DNA from: Ilex aquifolium
Lineage: Eukaryota > Streptophyta > Magnoliopsida > Aquifoliales > Aquifoliaceae
Assembly: GCA_951799425.1 (NCBI GenBank)
Contig: OX637393.1
Location: forward strand, 10,288,744 to 10,352,743
Direction: 5' to 3'
DNA length: 64,000 nt
The translations under genes were made by a program, and so were the position numbers. A model generated the notes under the pieces. It was not told the origin of the DNA and made no database searches. It was given only the letters and a program-made list of their open reading frames with translations. Positions 33,678 through 45,618 of this stretch are shown here, piece after piece (position 1 is the stretch's first letter; every line of letters begins with the position of its first letter).

Positions 33678-36319
33678 ATGTCTGCCTCCTCCGGTGCTAC
33701 TTGTTCCTCTGTCTCCCTACTGGGCAATAGGTCTGGGGACACTGATTTAGGAGACGTGGGTGACGAAATTGATAACTTTCCTGGTGTGGAGGCTGTAGAA
33801 ACTGAGGTGGGTACCGAGGAGCCTCCCTCTACTTCTTCTCCCATGCCCCCCAGACCTGATAAAGGCAAAGTCAAGGTGAGTGGAGTCGGGGTTGAAGAGA
33901 AGACCTCATATTTGGGGTCGGCTTTCAGGCATGCCGAGTCTGTGGGCTACAGTAAAGAGGCCCCTGAGCTAATGAAGGCTTATAAAGTTCGGTACGGTTT
34001 TCCTCCTGGGGTCGAACCCTGGTGTCCAGACAAATCCGTCTACTATGTAGAACAAGTACGCAATAGGGTCTGCTTCTTTCTTGCCGCCTTTGATAACGGT
34101 CTTCGCTTCCCTCTTCACCTCTTCATCAAGGTTGTTCTGCAACATTTTCATGTGTGCCCTTCCCAGATTTCCCCCAACTTCTATGGCGTCATGGTTGGTT
34201 TTCTAGTCATCTTCAGGAAGCATAAACTCGGGGTTCCCAGCATTTCCTTGTTTCTAGAGTTCTTTAACGTTAAACCGACCTCTGAAGGCTTCTTGTATGC
34301 CTCTAAGCGTGCCAACGTTAGGCAGCTTATTTCTAACATTCCGACCTCACATAAGCATTGGAAGGAGCATTTCTTTTTTGTCGGGGGCACCAATTGGGAG
34401 TATAATCCTGCTGATAAGAATGATACTCTCGGTATCCCTACGGCTTGGGCTGAACCAGACAACTTGCGTGAGTCTTTACTTGAGTCGACTGAGCTCTGGT
34501 CTGGAACTTATAGGCCTATTGCCTTTCTCTTACTTGCACACTTTCTTCTTTTCAGGCGATCGTTTTGAGCTCAGCCCTGAAGATAAGAAGATGCTAGCGA
34601 AGTTGGAGAAGATCATGCCGGAGAAGTACGCCGACCTGATTGAGTCAAGAAATTTGGTGCAGCTAGGTCTGAGCCTTCCTGTGGCGACTTTAGCGATTCC
34701 ATTATCTGTTTTAGGGGCTGACGAAGGTAATTTCATTGTCATTTGTTTTCCTCTCTTCATCATCTTTCCTTCTATTCTTTTTCTCCTTACATCTCCTTAC
34801 TCCATCCAGACTTCCCAGGTCCTTCTACCATGAAGTCTACTCCGGAAGAGATTCAGGCTAAAGTTGCAGAACTAATGAGAGGTGGCCGTTCTGGAAAGCG
34901 CAAGGCTCGGGTCAGCTCTGGGAGTGGTCCAAACACTCGAGCTAAAATTCCCAGGTCGGAGGTGCCTTCAGCCCTCTCTGCTACTACAGAATTGGTTCCC
35001 ATCAAAGCACCGCCTTCCTCATCTGGCATCCCTCAAAATGTAGTCATTTCTCCTCCTCCAGTGGCCCATCCTGGGTCGGTGCCTGCTCGAAAGGGAGATC
35101 AGGCTTCCCCTTCCTCCTCTGAGGTTGAGAAAGCTTTGGGAGTGATCCCTGACCTCCAACCCAGAAAGTTCTCATACACTGCTTCTGGGAAGGCAGAGAG
35201 AAAATCTGAAGAAGATGAGGATTCCTTCTTTGACAACATGGATCTTGCTGCAGGGGCTCTTTCTTCTATTTTCTCTGAGTCTGATGTTCTGAAGGCCGCT
35301 TCTATGCCTCTTGAGGAGTCCATTTCTTCAGCTCTTCAGGGAGCTGCTGCTATAAGCGCTATCACTTCTCCTTCTTCACTTATTTTTGTTTCGTGGCCTC
35401 ATGCGTTCTTTCGCATTTTCAGGCTGTCCTTCATGTGAATGGTCTACTGCATCGGGTTCGGTCCCAAGAGAGCTCTTTTCAGGTTCTGAAGAAGTATAAG
35501 GCCAAGGTTTCTGATTTGTCTCTTGAGAACGAAGACCTCCGAGCTCAGAATGAGGACCTCAAGGCTCAGGTGGGGAACCTCAATGAGCAGTTGGCGAAGC
35601 AGGCTTCTGACCTCAAACACACATTGACCGTCAAGGTCAGAGCGGAGGAAGGGGAAAAGAAAGCTCGGGATGAGCTAAGGTTAGTTAAGGAAGATCTGCA
35701 GCATAAGGTCGAGGCGTGGTCCAAAGCTACCCAGGAGGCTTTTGATGCCAAGAAAGAGCTCATCCGGGTTAATCAAGATTATCTCGCCCTCAACGAGGCA
35801 AACGGCAAGCTCTGCGAGGAGCTTGAGGAGCAGAAAGACTTGGTCAATCAGCGGGATAATGAGATCGCCGAGCTAAGAGATGAGGCCACTACTTTGTGGG
35901 CTACTGGGTGGCTTGCCTTTAGGCGCAAGGCTATGAAGTCTTTCCCTGATCTCGACTTCAACTTCTCAATTCCTACTGAAGAAGAGACAGAGGAGTCTGG
36001 TTCTGAAAATGAGGCGGAAGCCCCTGCCCCCTCAGCCACGGCCTTGAGTTAAGACACACCTGCCTCTGGGACCTCTGGTGCTCTTGCCGTAATTCCCGAA
36101 CTTCCAACCGCAACCCCTGAGCTCCGTACTGCATCCCCTGCTGCTCCTATTATCGCACCTCTTCCAGCCGACTCAATGACTGAGGCCCATGCTCAAAATC
36201 CAGATTTAACGGAAGCAGGGACCCAAGGCATTACCGGAAGCTCTTCCCTTGTTTCTGTTGCTGCTGGCTCATCCACCGAGCTGCGAGACCCTTCAATTGC
36301 TCCCTCTCTAGATACTTAG
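33678..36319 (+). pseudogene. Antisense gene 1 of the Tat element: spliced 'gypsy-type transposon' family protein with premature stop
   Basis: The gene runs opposite to gag-pol. I start it at the Met at 33678 (MSASSGATC); the frame is open upstream to 33198 and could be leader. Exon 1 holds an acidic, Ser/Thr/Pro-rich N-terminus, then a conserved-looking domain (VCFFLAAFDNGLRFPLHLF, SQISPNFYGVMVGFLVIF, HWKEHFFFVGG) of the plant 'putative gypsy type transposon' family (Transposase_28). Intron 1 is 34468-34555 and intron 2 is 34727-34809; both are phase 1 with GT-AG borders and join frames exactly. A third intron probably ends at the AG before 35424; its donor is unclear. The last exon is a coiled coil (LENEDLRAQNEDLKAQVGNL). 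A TAA at 36050-36052 interrupts it, but the frame continues as a Pro/Ala/Thr-rich tail to a TAG at 36317-36319. Confidence 0.7.
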
Positions 36320-37251
36320 AACTTTTACTGTGCTTATGTAACTTTTGTTTTCCTTTGTACTTTGACCTTGTTGCTTTGGAATATAAATTTCGTAGGGTGT
36401 TTCCTGAATTTCGCCTTGAATCGTGATATGTACTGTGTTGTGACTTGAGACATGAGCTAGATGGTTTTGCCATTTTCCTTTCTTCTCCTGGCATGGTTTT
36501 GCCATTTTCTTTTTGCTTTATGCTTACACATATCTTCCTTCCCCCTTCGCTTTGAGGGGTGCTGTGCATTTCTTGAAGCGAAATTGCTAAATTTGAAGAA
36601 TACAGGAGCCTTGGTGTTATGCTCAATTGTTTCTCCTGAGCTTTTGAGCTAGGTAGTTGGTCTCTTAGGGATCCAGTCCCTATTCTCCTTTATTCTGAGC
36701 CGCTCAGATTGATATTCTGAACTGGTGTGCCCCTTCTGAGCTACATAGCTCGAGTTTGCGAGCCTATGAGCTCTTGCTGAGCTATGCAGTTCGTCTATTT
36801 GAACCTAAAAGCTCTTACTGAGCTTTTTGGCTCTTTTGTCTGAACTTAAAGGTTGTTTCTGAGCTTCCTGGCTCTCTTGCCTGAAATAGATAACCAATTC
36901 CGATGCTCCATATTTCTGAGAATAGAAGACTTTCTTCTACGTTTCACATTTCTCTTCCGGCCACCTTGCTTTGAGGAGTGCTTTAGGCCTTCTTTAAGCA
37001 AGGCTATGAACTTTTACATGCTGTTAAGTTTCTTTGATGAACCGAGGAACCCACCAGGAATCCTTCCTTTCTAACGTGAGTAGGGCTCTTAGAATTGCAG
37101 GCCTTCAAGACTTGCTATACAGGTGCTCTTGTTTCTGACTGGGCTGAGCTCAAATATGGAGGATATGTTGCTTGGTGGGGTCAGAATTCTTGTAGGTTGT
37201 TTTGAGTGCAAATAGGAGGGGTCGCTTCTTTTCCCGCTTTTTCTCCAATCG
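36320..37251. other. Spacer between the two antisense genes
   Basis: No gene seen. From 36630 to 36880 the text repeats short words such as gagctcttgctgagct and ctgagcttcctggctc, that is AGCT-centred near-palindromes. They resemble the more regular hairpin array at 38997-39351. Frames on either strand here lack protein features. Confidence 0.4.
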
Positions 37252-37330
37252 TTTTCCATAACCGCAACCACTTTCCATAACCGCATCCACTTTCCATAAC
37301 CGCAACTACTTTCCATAACCGCAACTACCT
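37252..37330 (+). repeat. 20-bp tandem repeat upstream of antisense gene 2
   Basis: 'ctttccataaccgcaacca' repeats about four times with a 20-bp period, ending 165 bp before the ATG at 37495. It could be promoter-proximal repeats of antisense gene 2. Confidence 0.65.
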
Positions 37331-37494
37331 TTATTAATTAGGAAACTAAACAGGCAACTGATTCCCCCTTTCTTGACTCTTGGTTTCCTGAAAAGCTCCC
37401 AACTTTTCCTAAGCTTCTTACCATCTGTTGAATTCCTCTTTCCCCTTCTTGCATGAAATATTCTTGACTTTCTTCTTCCTTACCAGCACTTCCA

Positions 37495-38582
37495 ATGGCT
37501 GCTTCTGCTTCTTCTCTGTTCCAGGAACGCACCTCCTTTGAAATCGAATGGAAGTGGCACTGTCGCTACCTGTCTCCTTCAATACTTGAATCTACTGATT
37601 TGGTGGATATCAAGGAACGGTTTTTTCCTGATCTTGACTTGCCTTTGCGAGTCCCTACCCCCGACGAGCCCTGCAACTACGTTCCTCGAGGGGAAGTCTG
37701 CTTCTTTGAAGTTGCTCTGGACATGGGACTTCGCCTTCCCATTCATCCGGCCGTTGGGCGAGTTCTTGCCTACTATGGCCTGTGTCATTCTCGCCTTTCT
37801 CCACGAGGATGGGCTGCTATGGTAAGCTTTTTCTTGTTCTGCCGCCTGCACGCCCTTGGCAGGTTCCCCTTCGTCTCTGAGTTTCTATACTTCTTCGAGA
37901 TTGAAGAAGATGATGCCCCCTGCTTCAGTTTCTTCCGTTGGAGGAATTTCAGTTTACGTCATTTGGTTCTAGATCTTCCCTCCAATCCTGAAGGGTGGTC
38001 TAAGCGTTTCTTCTTCGCCTCTGGAGAGTCCTGGAGGTCTCCTGAGGATTGCTGCCGTAAAGCTAGGATTCCTCGGTCATGGAATAGCTTCTCTCGCATT
38101 GGTAAGCTCAAGCCGAGCTCTTTTGAATATTTCCTTTTGACGATATACTCTTACTATGTCCCTGCTGTGCAGGTCCATCTGATCTGGATGTACCAGGGAT
38201 GGTGAACATCAACGAGTTGCTGCTTGTGGAATCTAGGACTTATTCCGAGCTGATGACGAGTGCAAACCTCTATTTGCTTGGGGCTGAGGCTACTGAGTTT
38301 GAGTTTTCCTCTGTTCCTTACTCTTCCTGGACCTCTTTCTCTGATTCTGATGAGGACGGGGATTCTGACGAGGATAGGAGCACCGACACGAGTTCAAGGA
38401 AGCGTAAGAGGGATGGCTCCCCTTCGCCTGACTCTCTGTCCACCATTTTCCTTACCTCCATGGGTCAGAAGCTTTTTGATTCACTTCACAAGGCTGAACA
38501 GGAGAGGGATGAGTTGAAGAAGGAGAATGCTAGCCTGAAGGAAGAGGTCGCTGAGCTGAAGTCTCAACTTAAAAAGGACTAG
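37495..38582 (+). CDS. Antisense gene 2 of the Tat element: two-exon 'gypsy-type transposon' family protein
   Basis: Exon 1 is 37495-38101 and exon 2 is 38173-38582. The 71-bp intron (GTAAGC...GTGCAG) is phase 1 and restores one frame of 338 residues. After a short N-terminus, the domain of antisense gene 1 recurs (VCFFEVALDMGLRLPIHPAV, SRLSPRGWAAMVSFFLFCRL, GWSKRFFFASGESW). It is followed by an acidic Ser/Asp stretch (SDSDEDGDSDEDRS), a basic SRKRKRDG motif that could be a nuclear signal, and a C-terminal heptad-like coiled coil (LHKAEQERDELKKENASL). The same domain in the same position relative to a phase-1 intron makes genes 1 and 2 diverged tandem duplicates. Function unknown; it is encoded against gag-pol, so its transcript needs its own promoter. 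No internal stop. Confidence 0.72.
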
Positions 38583-38996
38583 GATCTTTGTTTCCTTGTA
38601 TCTTTCTTTCTTTTCTTGAACGATGCCAGACTATGACTCTTTTCGCACTTTTCCGAACGTTTATATTCTTGGATACTCTGAATTATAGGTTTCTCATTCT
38701 TGAGTATGCATGCCCATATATGAACTCTTGGTGTTCAGAACACGGACGTAGATGGAGAACAGAAGATCATGTTTGCACTGACCTTAGTTCCTGTCTAGTT
38801 CCAGAGATCTGACCGCGAACATTGATGGAAAACAGAAGGTCATGTGTGTACAGACCTTAATCTTCAACTGACAACGCGGGTGATATCCGCTGTTCTGACT
38901 GTTGGTGTCTCCAAGAAGAGGTCAACTTTAAATTTGACTGTTGGTGCCTCCAAGAAGAGGTCAGCTTTGAATTTGACTGTTGGCCTAGAAGCTTGT
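38583..38996. other. 3' flank of antisense gene 2 with a ~50-bp tandem duplication
   Basis: No gene seen. From about 38897 the unit 'gactgttggtgtctccaaga' with 'agaggtcaactttaaattt' occurs twice, and a third copy begins. This is the start of the repeat-rich spacer between the converging transcription units. Confidence 0.5.
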
Positions 38997-39351
38997 ATGA
39001 GCTGAAGAGCTCATCTTTTTTTTTTTTTTTTTATAAGCTTAGAAGCTTATTGCTAGTTTATGAGCTGAAGAGCTCATCTTCTTTTTTATAAGCTTTGAAG
39101 CTTATCGAGTATTTATGAGCTGAAGAGCTCATCTTTCATTTATAAGCTTTGAAGCTTATCGAGTATTTATGAGCTGAAGAGCTCATCTTTCATTTATAAG
39201 CTTTTGAAGCTTATCGAGTATTTATGAGCTGAAGAGCTCATCTTTCATTTATAAGCTTTTGAAGCTTATCGAGTATTTATGAGCTGAAGAGCTCATCTTT
39301 CATTTATAAGCTTTTGAAGCTTATCGTGTATTTATGAGCTGAAGAGCTCAT
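38997..39351. repeat. Array of seven alternating hairpin repeats between convergent genes
   Basis: The palindrome ATGAGCT-GAAG-AGCTCAT occurs at 38997, 39060, 39115, 39169, 39224, 39279 and 39334, mostly at 54-55-bp spacing. Between the copies lies a second palindrome, ATAAGCTT-TTG-AAGCTTAT or a close variant. The array sits between the 3' end of antisense gene 2 (38582, plus) and the 3' end of gag-pol (39433, minus), where both transcripts would end. Confidence 0.85.
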
Positions 39352-39432
39352 GCCTTTACTTTGGAAGCCATTGAAGGATGAATAAAAGACTTTCTCATTC
39401 TTATTTAAAAATAGCTCTATTACAAATAACAC

Positions 39433-42400
39433 TTACTGGAAAAACTTCTTAAGGTGCTCGGCATTCCACGAGTGAGGTAGGAGCTTTTCCTCCTCTGTTT
39501 GCAATTCGTAATTCCCTGGTCGGATTACCCTTGACACGATATAGGTCCCTTCCCAGTTGGGCCCCAATTTTCCATGCATGGGATCCTTTCTTGCAAGCAG
39601 AAGCCTCCTAAGTACCAAGTCTCCAGTCTTGAAGCTTCGGTGCCTTACCTTCCTGTCGTAATACCTTGCAGTTTTCCTTTGGTAAATGCGGACACGATGC
39701 AGAGCTCTGTCCCTTTTTTCATCCAAGAGATCGAGGTTTAATAGGAGAGATTCATCATTGTGGTCGGCATCTGCAAATTCCACCCTTGGTGATTGGAGCC
39801 CTATCTCCACAGGGGCTACTGCCTCGATTCCAAAGGCCAGAGCGAAGGGGGTTTCCTGAGTTGCAGATCTGACGGTGGTCCGGTAGGCCCACAATACCTC
39901 AGGGACGTATTCCACCCACTTGCCTTTCAGGTTTTCTAGTTTGGTCTTCAAGGCTGACTTTATGGTTCTGATTGTGACCTCTGTCTGCCCATTGGATTGG
40001 GGATGTGCAGGAGCTGAGAAATAGTTCTTGATCCCAAGCTCAGCACAAAAGCTTTTGAATTTTGAATTGTCGAACTGCTTTCCGTTGTCAGACACGACCG
40101 CTCTGGGAACCCCAAACCTGCAAACTATCGATTTCCAAACGAAGTTTTGAACTTTTTGCTTAGTTATTGTTGCCAAAGGTTCGACTTCTGCCCATTTGGT
40201 GAAGTAATCCACTCATATGATGGCAAACTTGCACTGTCCCACAACGGTGGGGAGGGGTCCCAGAATGTCCAAACCCCACTGCTGAAAAGGCCATGGGCTT
40301 ACCACCGAGGTTAGGAGCTCGGGAGAACAGTGGGTCGCATTGGCATGCTCCTGGCAAGTTTTGCATTTTCTTACTAAGTCGGTGGCACTTTTGAGCATGG
40401 TGGGCCAAAAATACCCTTGCCTAAGTACTTTTCCTGCCAAGGCACGAGCCCCTATGTGATTGCCGCATATACCTTCGTGCGCCTCTCTGAGTATATAATT
40501 GGTATCCTTATCTCCCACACATTTAAGGAGAGGCGTTGAGAATCCACGCTTGTACAGACCTCCTTGCAGCAAGGAAAATCTGGCTGACCTGGCCCTTAGC
40601 TTGGATGCCTCCTTAGCATCACTTGGCAAAGTCCCATTCTGCAGGTACCCTATGATGGGGTCCATCCAGCTCGGCTGAGCTTCGACTGATAGCATGTCCT
40701 CTTCTTCGATACTTACTGAAGGCTCCGGGAGATGCTCCACTGGTATTAGTCTATCCAAGTCTTCTTGCGAGGCAGTTGCTAATCTTGCCAACGCATCTGC
40801 TCGTGAATTTTCTGCTCTGGGCACATGTCTGACCTTAACCTGCACAAATTTTTTCATTATTTCTCGTACCTTTTTGAGGTAAAGGACCATCTTTTCGCCT
40901 CTCGCTTCGTAGGCCTTTTCTATCTGTTTTACCACTAGTTGAGAGTCGCTGCAGACCTCCAGCTGCTCTGCTTCCATAGAACAAGCAAGATTAAGCCCAG
41001 CGATGACAGCTTCATATTCTGCCTCATTATTTGAAGCTTTGAACCCAAACCTGAGGGCATATTCGACGTCTATTCCTTCTGGGGAGGTTAGGATCATTCC
41101 TGCACCGCTTCCCTGAGCATTGGCAGCTCCATCTACTGAAAGCTTCCATATAGGGAGGTCTGGTATTAAATCCGTGGTTTCCATAGGCGCTGCTGCTGTG
41201 AACTCTGCGATAAAATCTGCCAAAATTTGCCCTTTGATGGCAGTTCTTGGCTTATATCTGATATCAAACTCACTGAGCTCTATGGCCCATTTAACCAACC
41301 TCCCTGAAGACTCTGGCTTATGCAATACTTGTTTCAACGGCTGATCTGTTGGGACCTCGATAGTATGAGCCTGGAAATAAGGTCTAAGTCTTCTAGCTGT
41401 TGTAACCAGGGCTAGAACAAGTTTTTCCATTTTTGGATACCTCTCCTCTGCCCCCCTCAGAGCTCTGCTACAGTAATAGACTGGTTGCTGAGCTCTGTCT
41501 CGCTCCCTAACCAGCGCTGCGTTTGTCGAAAAATCTGAAACTGCTAGGTAGAGGGTGAGGACTTCCCCTTCTAAAGGGCTTACCAAAACGGGGGGAGAGC
41601 TCATATAGCTTGTTAGGGCTCCGAACGCTTCTTCACACTTGGCATCCCACTGGAATGCCTTCTTCAAGACCTGAAAAAATGGCTGGCATTTATCGCTTGA
41701 CCTAGACACGAAACGGCTCAGGGCAGCTATCCTGCCTGTCAAGCGTTGCACCTCTTTTGTGTTGGATGGTGATTGCATTTCCACCATTGCTCTGACCTTT
41801 TCTGGGTTGGCTTCAATTCCTCGGCTGCTAACTATGAAACCCAGAAACTTCCCTGCTGATACACCGAATGCGCATTTCGCAGGGTTGAGCTTCATTTTGT
41901 ACTCCTTTAGGATTCGGAATGACTCAGCTAAGTGCTCGATGTGGAGCTCTGCTTTGAGTGACTTTACTAACATGTCGTCAATGTAAACTTCCATGGATGC
42001 CCCTATTTGCTTTTGGAACATCCTATTCACCAAGCGCTGGTAAGTAGCTCCAGCATTCTTCAACCCGAAGGGCATGACTTGATAACAGTATGTTCCTTGT
42101 TCAGTTACGAAGGAGGTCTTCTCTTGATCGCTGGGGTCCATCCTGATTTGGTTGTAGCCTGAGAAGGCATCCATGAAGCTGAGGAGCTCATGCCCGGCTG
42201 TGGCATCCACTATTAGGTCAATCCGAGGCAAGGGAAAGCTATCCTTGGGGCATGCTCGGTTGAGATCAGTGAAGTCAATGCACAGTCGCCACTTTCCATT
42301 GGTTTTCTTTACAAGAACCACATTTGTTAACCAGATGGGGTAATCAACCTCCCTGATAGCCTTGGCATGTAGGAGTTTGCTGACCTCCTCATTGATTGCC

Positions 42401-44865
42401 CTTTGCCTTTCGGGGGCAAAGCTCCTCCTCTTCTGTTTGATGGGTTTGCAAGTTGGGCTCACACTTAGCTTATGGGAAATAACCGAAGGATCAATTCCCT
42501 CCATGTCTTCTTGCTTCCAAGTAAACACTCCTATATTCTCTTTTAGGAACTGGATGAGGAGTCCTTTGAGCTCAGCGTTCAGTCTGGAACCCACATAAAC
42601 GAGGTGTTCTGGCTTTTCATCAAGCTGAACTGGTTCCAGCTCTTCCGATGGTATTGGCCTTGTCTCCATTTCATCTCTCATGTCGAGTTCGTCCAGTTGG
42701 ATGTTCTCAACCTCCTTTTTCTTTATAGAAGCCATATAGCACTCCCTCGCTATACGCTGGTCTCCTCGGACTACCCCGATTCCATTATCTGTAGGGAATT
42801 TCACGACTAAGTGATAGGCAGATGGGATTGCCTTCACAGAATTAAGGGATGGCCTTCCAAGCAAGATGTTGTATGCAGATGGTGCATCGACTACTAGGAA
42901 CTTTACGGTGGTAGTGGCTTGGCAAGGTGGGTCCCCTAGGGTGAGCACGAGCTGGATCGAGCCTAGGGGGAGTACCCTTTCTCCAGAGAATCCTAGCAAG
43001 TGAGTGCTTACTGGCTCAAGTCTTTCCCTTCCTATATCCATCTTGTCAAACGCAGGTGCGAAAAAGATATCTGTCGAGCTCCCATTATCGATTAGAACAT
43101 GATGAACAGTTCTATTAGCCACCACTGCTCGCACCACCAATGGGTCATCATGAGGGTACTGGCATCCCTCCAAATCAGCATCTGAGAAAGTGATAGCTGT
43201 ATCTATGCGTGGTGTTTTGGATACAGCGTGCACTTCGAGAGCTTCTTCGGCTCTGATCCGGCGGAGGTGTGCTTTCCTGGCCGAGCTAGATTCTCCGCCT
43301 CCTGCGAACCCTCCTGATATTACTCTGATCTCCCCTAGAGGTTGCTGGGGCGGTGCCGGTGCCTGCTGTCGGGGTGGTGCAGGTGGAAGAGGTCGGTTCT
43401 GGTTGTCATTGGCTACAAAACGACGTAACTGACCTCGTTGGATCAAAAACTCGATCTCCTTCTTTAATTGAATGCAGTCATCAGTGTGGTGACCACGGTC
43501 TCTATGGTAATCGCAGTACTTGGTGGGGTCTCTTTTGGCTGGATCTGCCTTCATCCGAGGTGGCCATCTTAAGAACTTCTCGTTTTGGACCTCATACAGA
43601 ACTTGCGATACAGCGATAGTGAGTGGGGTGAATCGCTGGGGTCCATATCTGACATTTCCTCTTCTTTTTGGCGAGCGGTCCCTATCTCTTCTGGGAGACC
43701 TCTCTCGCCCTTTTTCCTTCCTGGGACTCCTGTCCCTTCTCTTCTCCTCTTTTTCCTTCTCCTTGCGTGAGGATGTTCCTCCTACTTTAGAAAGGAGTGC
43801 CTCTTCGCCATTTATATACTTCTCTGCCTTGGCTAGCACCTCAGCCATGCTTGCCTGAGGGTTCTTTGATATAGAGAACATCAAGTCCTTTGATTGCACT
43901 CCCAACCTTGCAATGAAAGCAGTTATGGCGAATTTTTCGTCTGGGACGTCTACCTTCAATGTCTCCGAGTTAAACCTTTGGACATAAGACCTCAGGTTCT
44001 CTTGGGGACCTTGCTTCACGTTCAGCAGGTGGTAGCTTGGCTTTCTGTATATCCGGGCTCCTATAAAGTGAGATACGAAAGCTATGGAGAACTCTTTAAA
44101 GGATGAGATCGAGGCTGGTGGGAGCCTGTGAAACCAGGCTAAGACAGAGCCTTTCAATGTGATGGCAAAAGCTCTGCAGCGTACGGGATCCTGGTATCCA
44201 TGTAGCTCCATCTGGTTCTTGTAAGTGTTGAGATGATCCACGGGATCTTTTGACCCATCAAAGACCTCTATTTGAGGCATCCTGAACTTCGGTGGGAGAG
44301 GGAAGTGTAGCACCCCCGTGGTGAATGGGGACTCGGTTTGCTGAACCAAGACATCCATTGTAACCGGAGCTTTACTCCTTACAGCTCCCTTCATGTGGCT
44401 GAGCTTTTGTTGGATGTCTTTGAAGCGTTGCTCCCAGCGCTGCTCTTTCCTGTCCGGTGGATAAGGGAAAGAATCATCCCTATCGCCCCCGTCGTTCTGA
44501 CTTTGCATCTCGTCGTTATGGCCATTCCTAGGGGGTACATAAGGAGCATGCCCCCTGGTCTGGCTGCTTTCTCCTCCTTCGTCGACCTCTCTGAGGAGGT
44601 CCCAGTGTCGCCGTTCCCTGTAAGGGGGGTTATTCTGGCCTTCTTGGGCCGGTCGTGCCTCCTGTGGGCGTTGTACGAGCTTTGATAGCTCTGCATTTTC
44701 CTTTAGTAATCGTTGGTTGACGAGGCGAAGGGCCTCCAACTCGTTATTAATGGGGGAATTCGTCTCCTGGATGTTCCCTGGTTGTCTGCCGTTGGTGGCT
44801 TCCTGCTGATCTTGCATTCGTGGTAGATTTGTTTGACTTCTGCTCATATTTCGAGTTGTTACCAT
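39433..44865 (-). pseudogene. Tat-lineage gag-pol polyprotein, one in-frame TGA in integrase
   Basis: From the ATG at 44865 the frame is open for 1550 residues to a TGA at 40215-40213, then open in the same frame for 259 more to 39433. gag capsid-like domain is at about 195-350, an SR-rich linker at 360-405 and a CX2HX4HX4C knuckle at 451-464. Protease DNGS is at 594-597, reverse transcriptase at about 830-1010 with YIDD at 961-964, and RNase H at about 1105-1225. A second, archaeal-type RNase H spans about 1240-1365 (SVDGAA, NNEAEYEAV, CSDSQLV, ENSRADALARLA). Integrase has its zinc-binding motif at 1463-1504 and a first aspartate in WGLDILGPLP. After the TGA come VDYFTKWAEVEPLATI, VSDNGKQFDN and the catalytic glutamate in NGQTEVTIRTIK. 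Everything else is intact, so the TGA is the only visible lesion. Confidence 0.93.
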
Positions 44866-44905
44866 CAGTCACTGAGGAATCAGCTTACTTGTAACAGGAA
44901 CAGTC

Positions 44906-44926
44906 GTTCCCACAGACGGCGCCAAA
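44906..44926 (-). other. Primer-binding site of the young Tat element
   Basis: The minus strand reads TTTGGCGCCGTCTGTGGGAA directly after the LTR. This is the primer-site type of the Tat branch, and it is also present in the 4-kb derivative at 54056-54075. Confidence 0.85.
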
Positions 44927-44927
44927 C

Positions 44928-45618
44928 TGATGGTGTAAACCTGCGCGAATGAGCTATGAGACTGGATTATGTGGTATGAACGATCTGTGTGGGGCTTGAT
45001 ATGGCATCTGAGCTACAAGGCTCGTGTATCGAAGGACGAATGCTCTAATTAACCGACATGTAGTGCGTGTGATACAGTAGAAGTATAGTGGTTCACCGGC
45101 TAATGAGCTCGGCTAGTCCACTCTTTAATGGAGATTCTTGCTCATTTCTCTTTATTGATCAATTGAATCTGTTACAGTAGAATTCTCTCCCTCTTAGGGT
45201 TTCCAGTTGCTTTCTTTTTATAGCCTCATACTTACCTCTAATTTGGAATTACCTCCTTTATCGAAGGGATTGCTTCCTATCTTCATCTATCATCTCGGAG
45301 TTACCTAGACTTCCTATAGCTGGTTCCAAATGGCTTAGTTTTTGCCTTTTATCATGGGATCCTCTCCTTGATTGTAGGAGAGGATCCTTGCTGGTAATGT
45401 GTTACGCGCCTTGGATTAGCTGAATTCCCATTATTAATATATCTGCTGTCGACTTGCTGTCCTCTTAACATTTATCGCCTTATGTCTTCAGCTGGGAGTA
45501 CAAGTGTTGACTGGTCGAGCTCAGATCGTGGCTGGGTGAGCTCGGTTTATTTTCCCTGTCCTCCAGAGCTGAGCTCTTTTCCTGAGCTCGTGTCTGGGGT
45601 TTATTTTAAGTATCATCA
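44928..45618 (-). repeat. 5' LTR of the young Tat element (right copy)
   Basis: A 691-bp copy of 32336-33026 with about nine substitutions and no length change. A minus-strand TATAAAAAG at 45222-45214 is the likely promoter of gag-pol. CTAAG follows at 45619. Confidence 0.93.

Larger units (their letters stand above)
32336..45618 (-). mobile_element. Young Tat-lineage Ty3/gypsy retrotransposon with antisense genes
   Basis: Complete 13.3-kb element: LTRs 32336-33026 and 44928-45618, both 691 bp, with about nine differences by eye. CTAAG target duplications lie at 32331-32335 and 45619-45623. On the minus strand the order is LTR, primer site TTGGCGCCGTCTGTGGGAA, gag-pol (44865-39433), a hairpin-repeat spacer, two genes on the opposite strand (38582-37495 and 36319-33678), a G-rich polypurine tract and the 3' LTR. 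The extra archaeal-type RNase H and the antisense frames are Tat-branch features. gag-pol has only one internal stop, so the copy was recently active. It is inserted in a LINE remnant. Confidence 0.94.

Noticed and set aside
36231-36626. 131-codon minus-strand frame after antisense gene 1
   Set aside because: It overlaps the Pro/Ala-rich tail of antisense gene 1 and the 3' flank, with no domain and composition mirroring the other strand.
38997-39351. Regular repeats that could be mistaken for a CRISPR array
   Set aside because: The units are palindrome tandem repeats with near-identical 'spacers' and no cas genes, in a plant retrotransposon. The same holds for the 24-bp LTR minisatellite.
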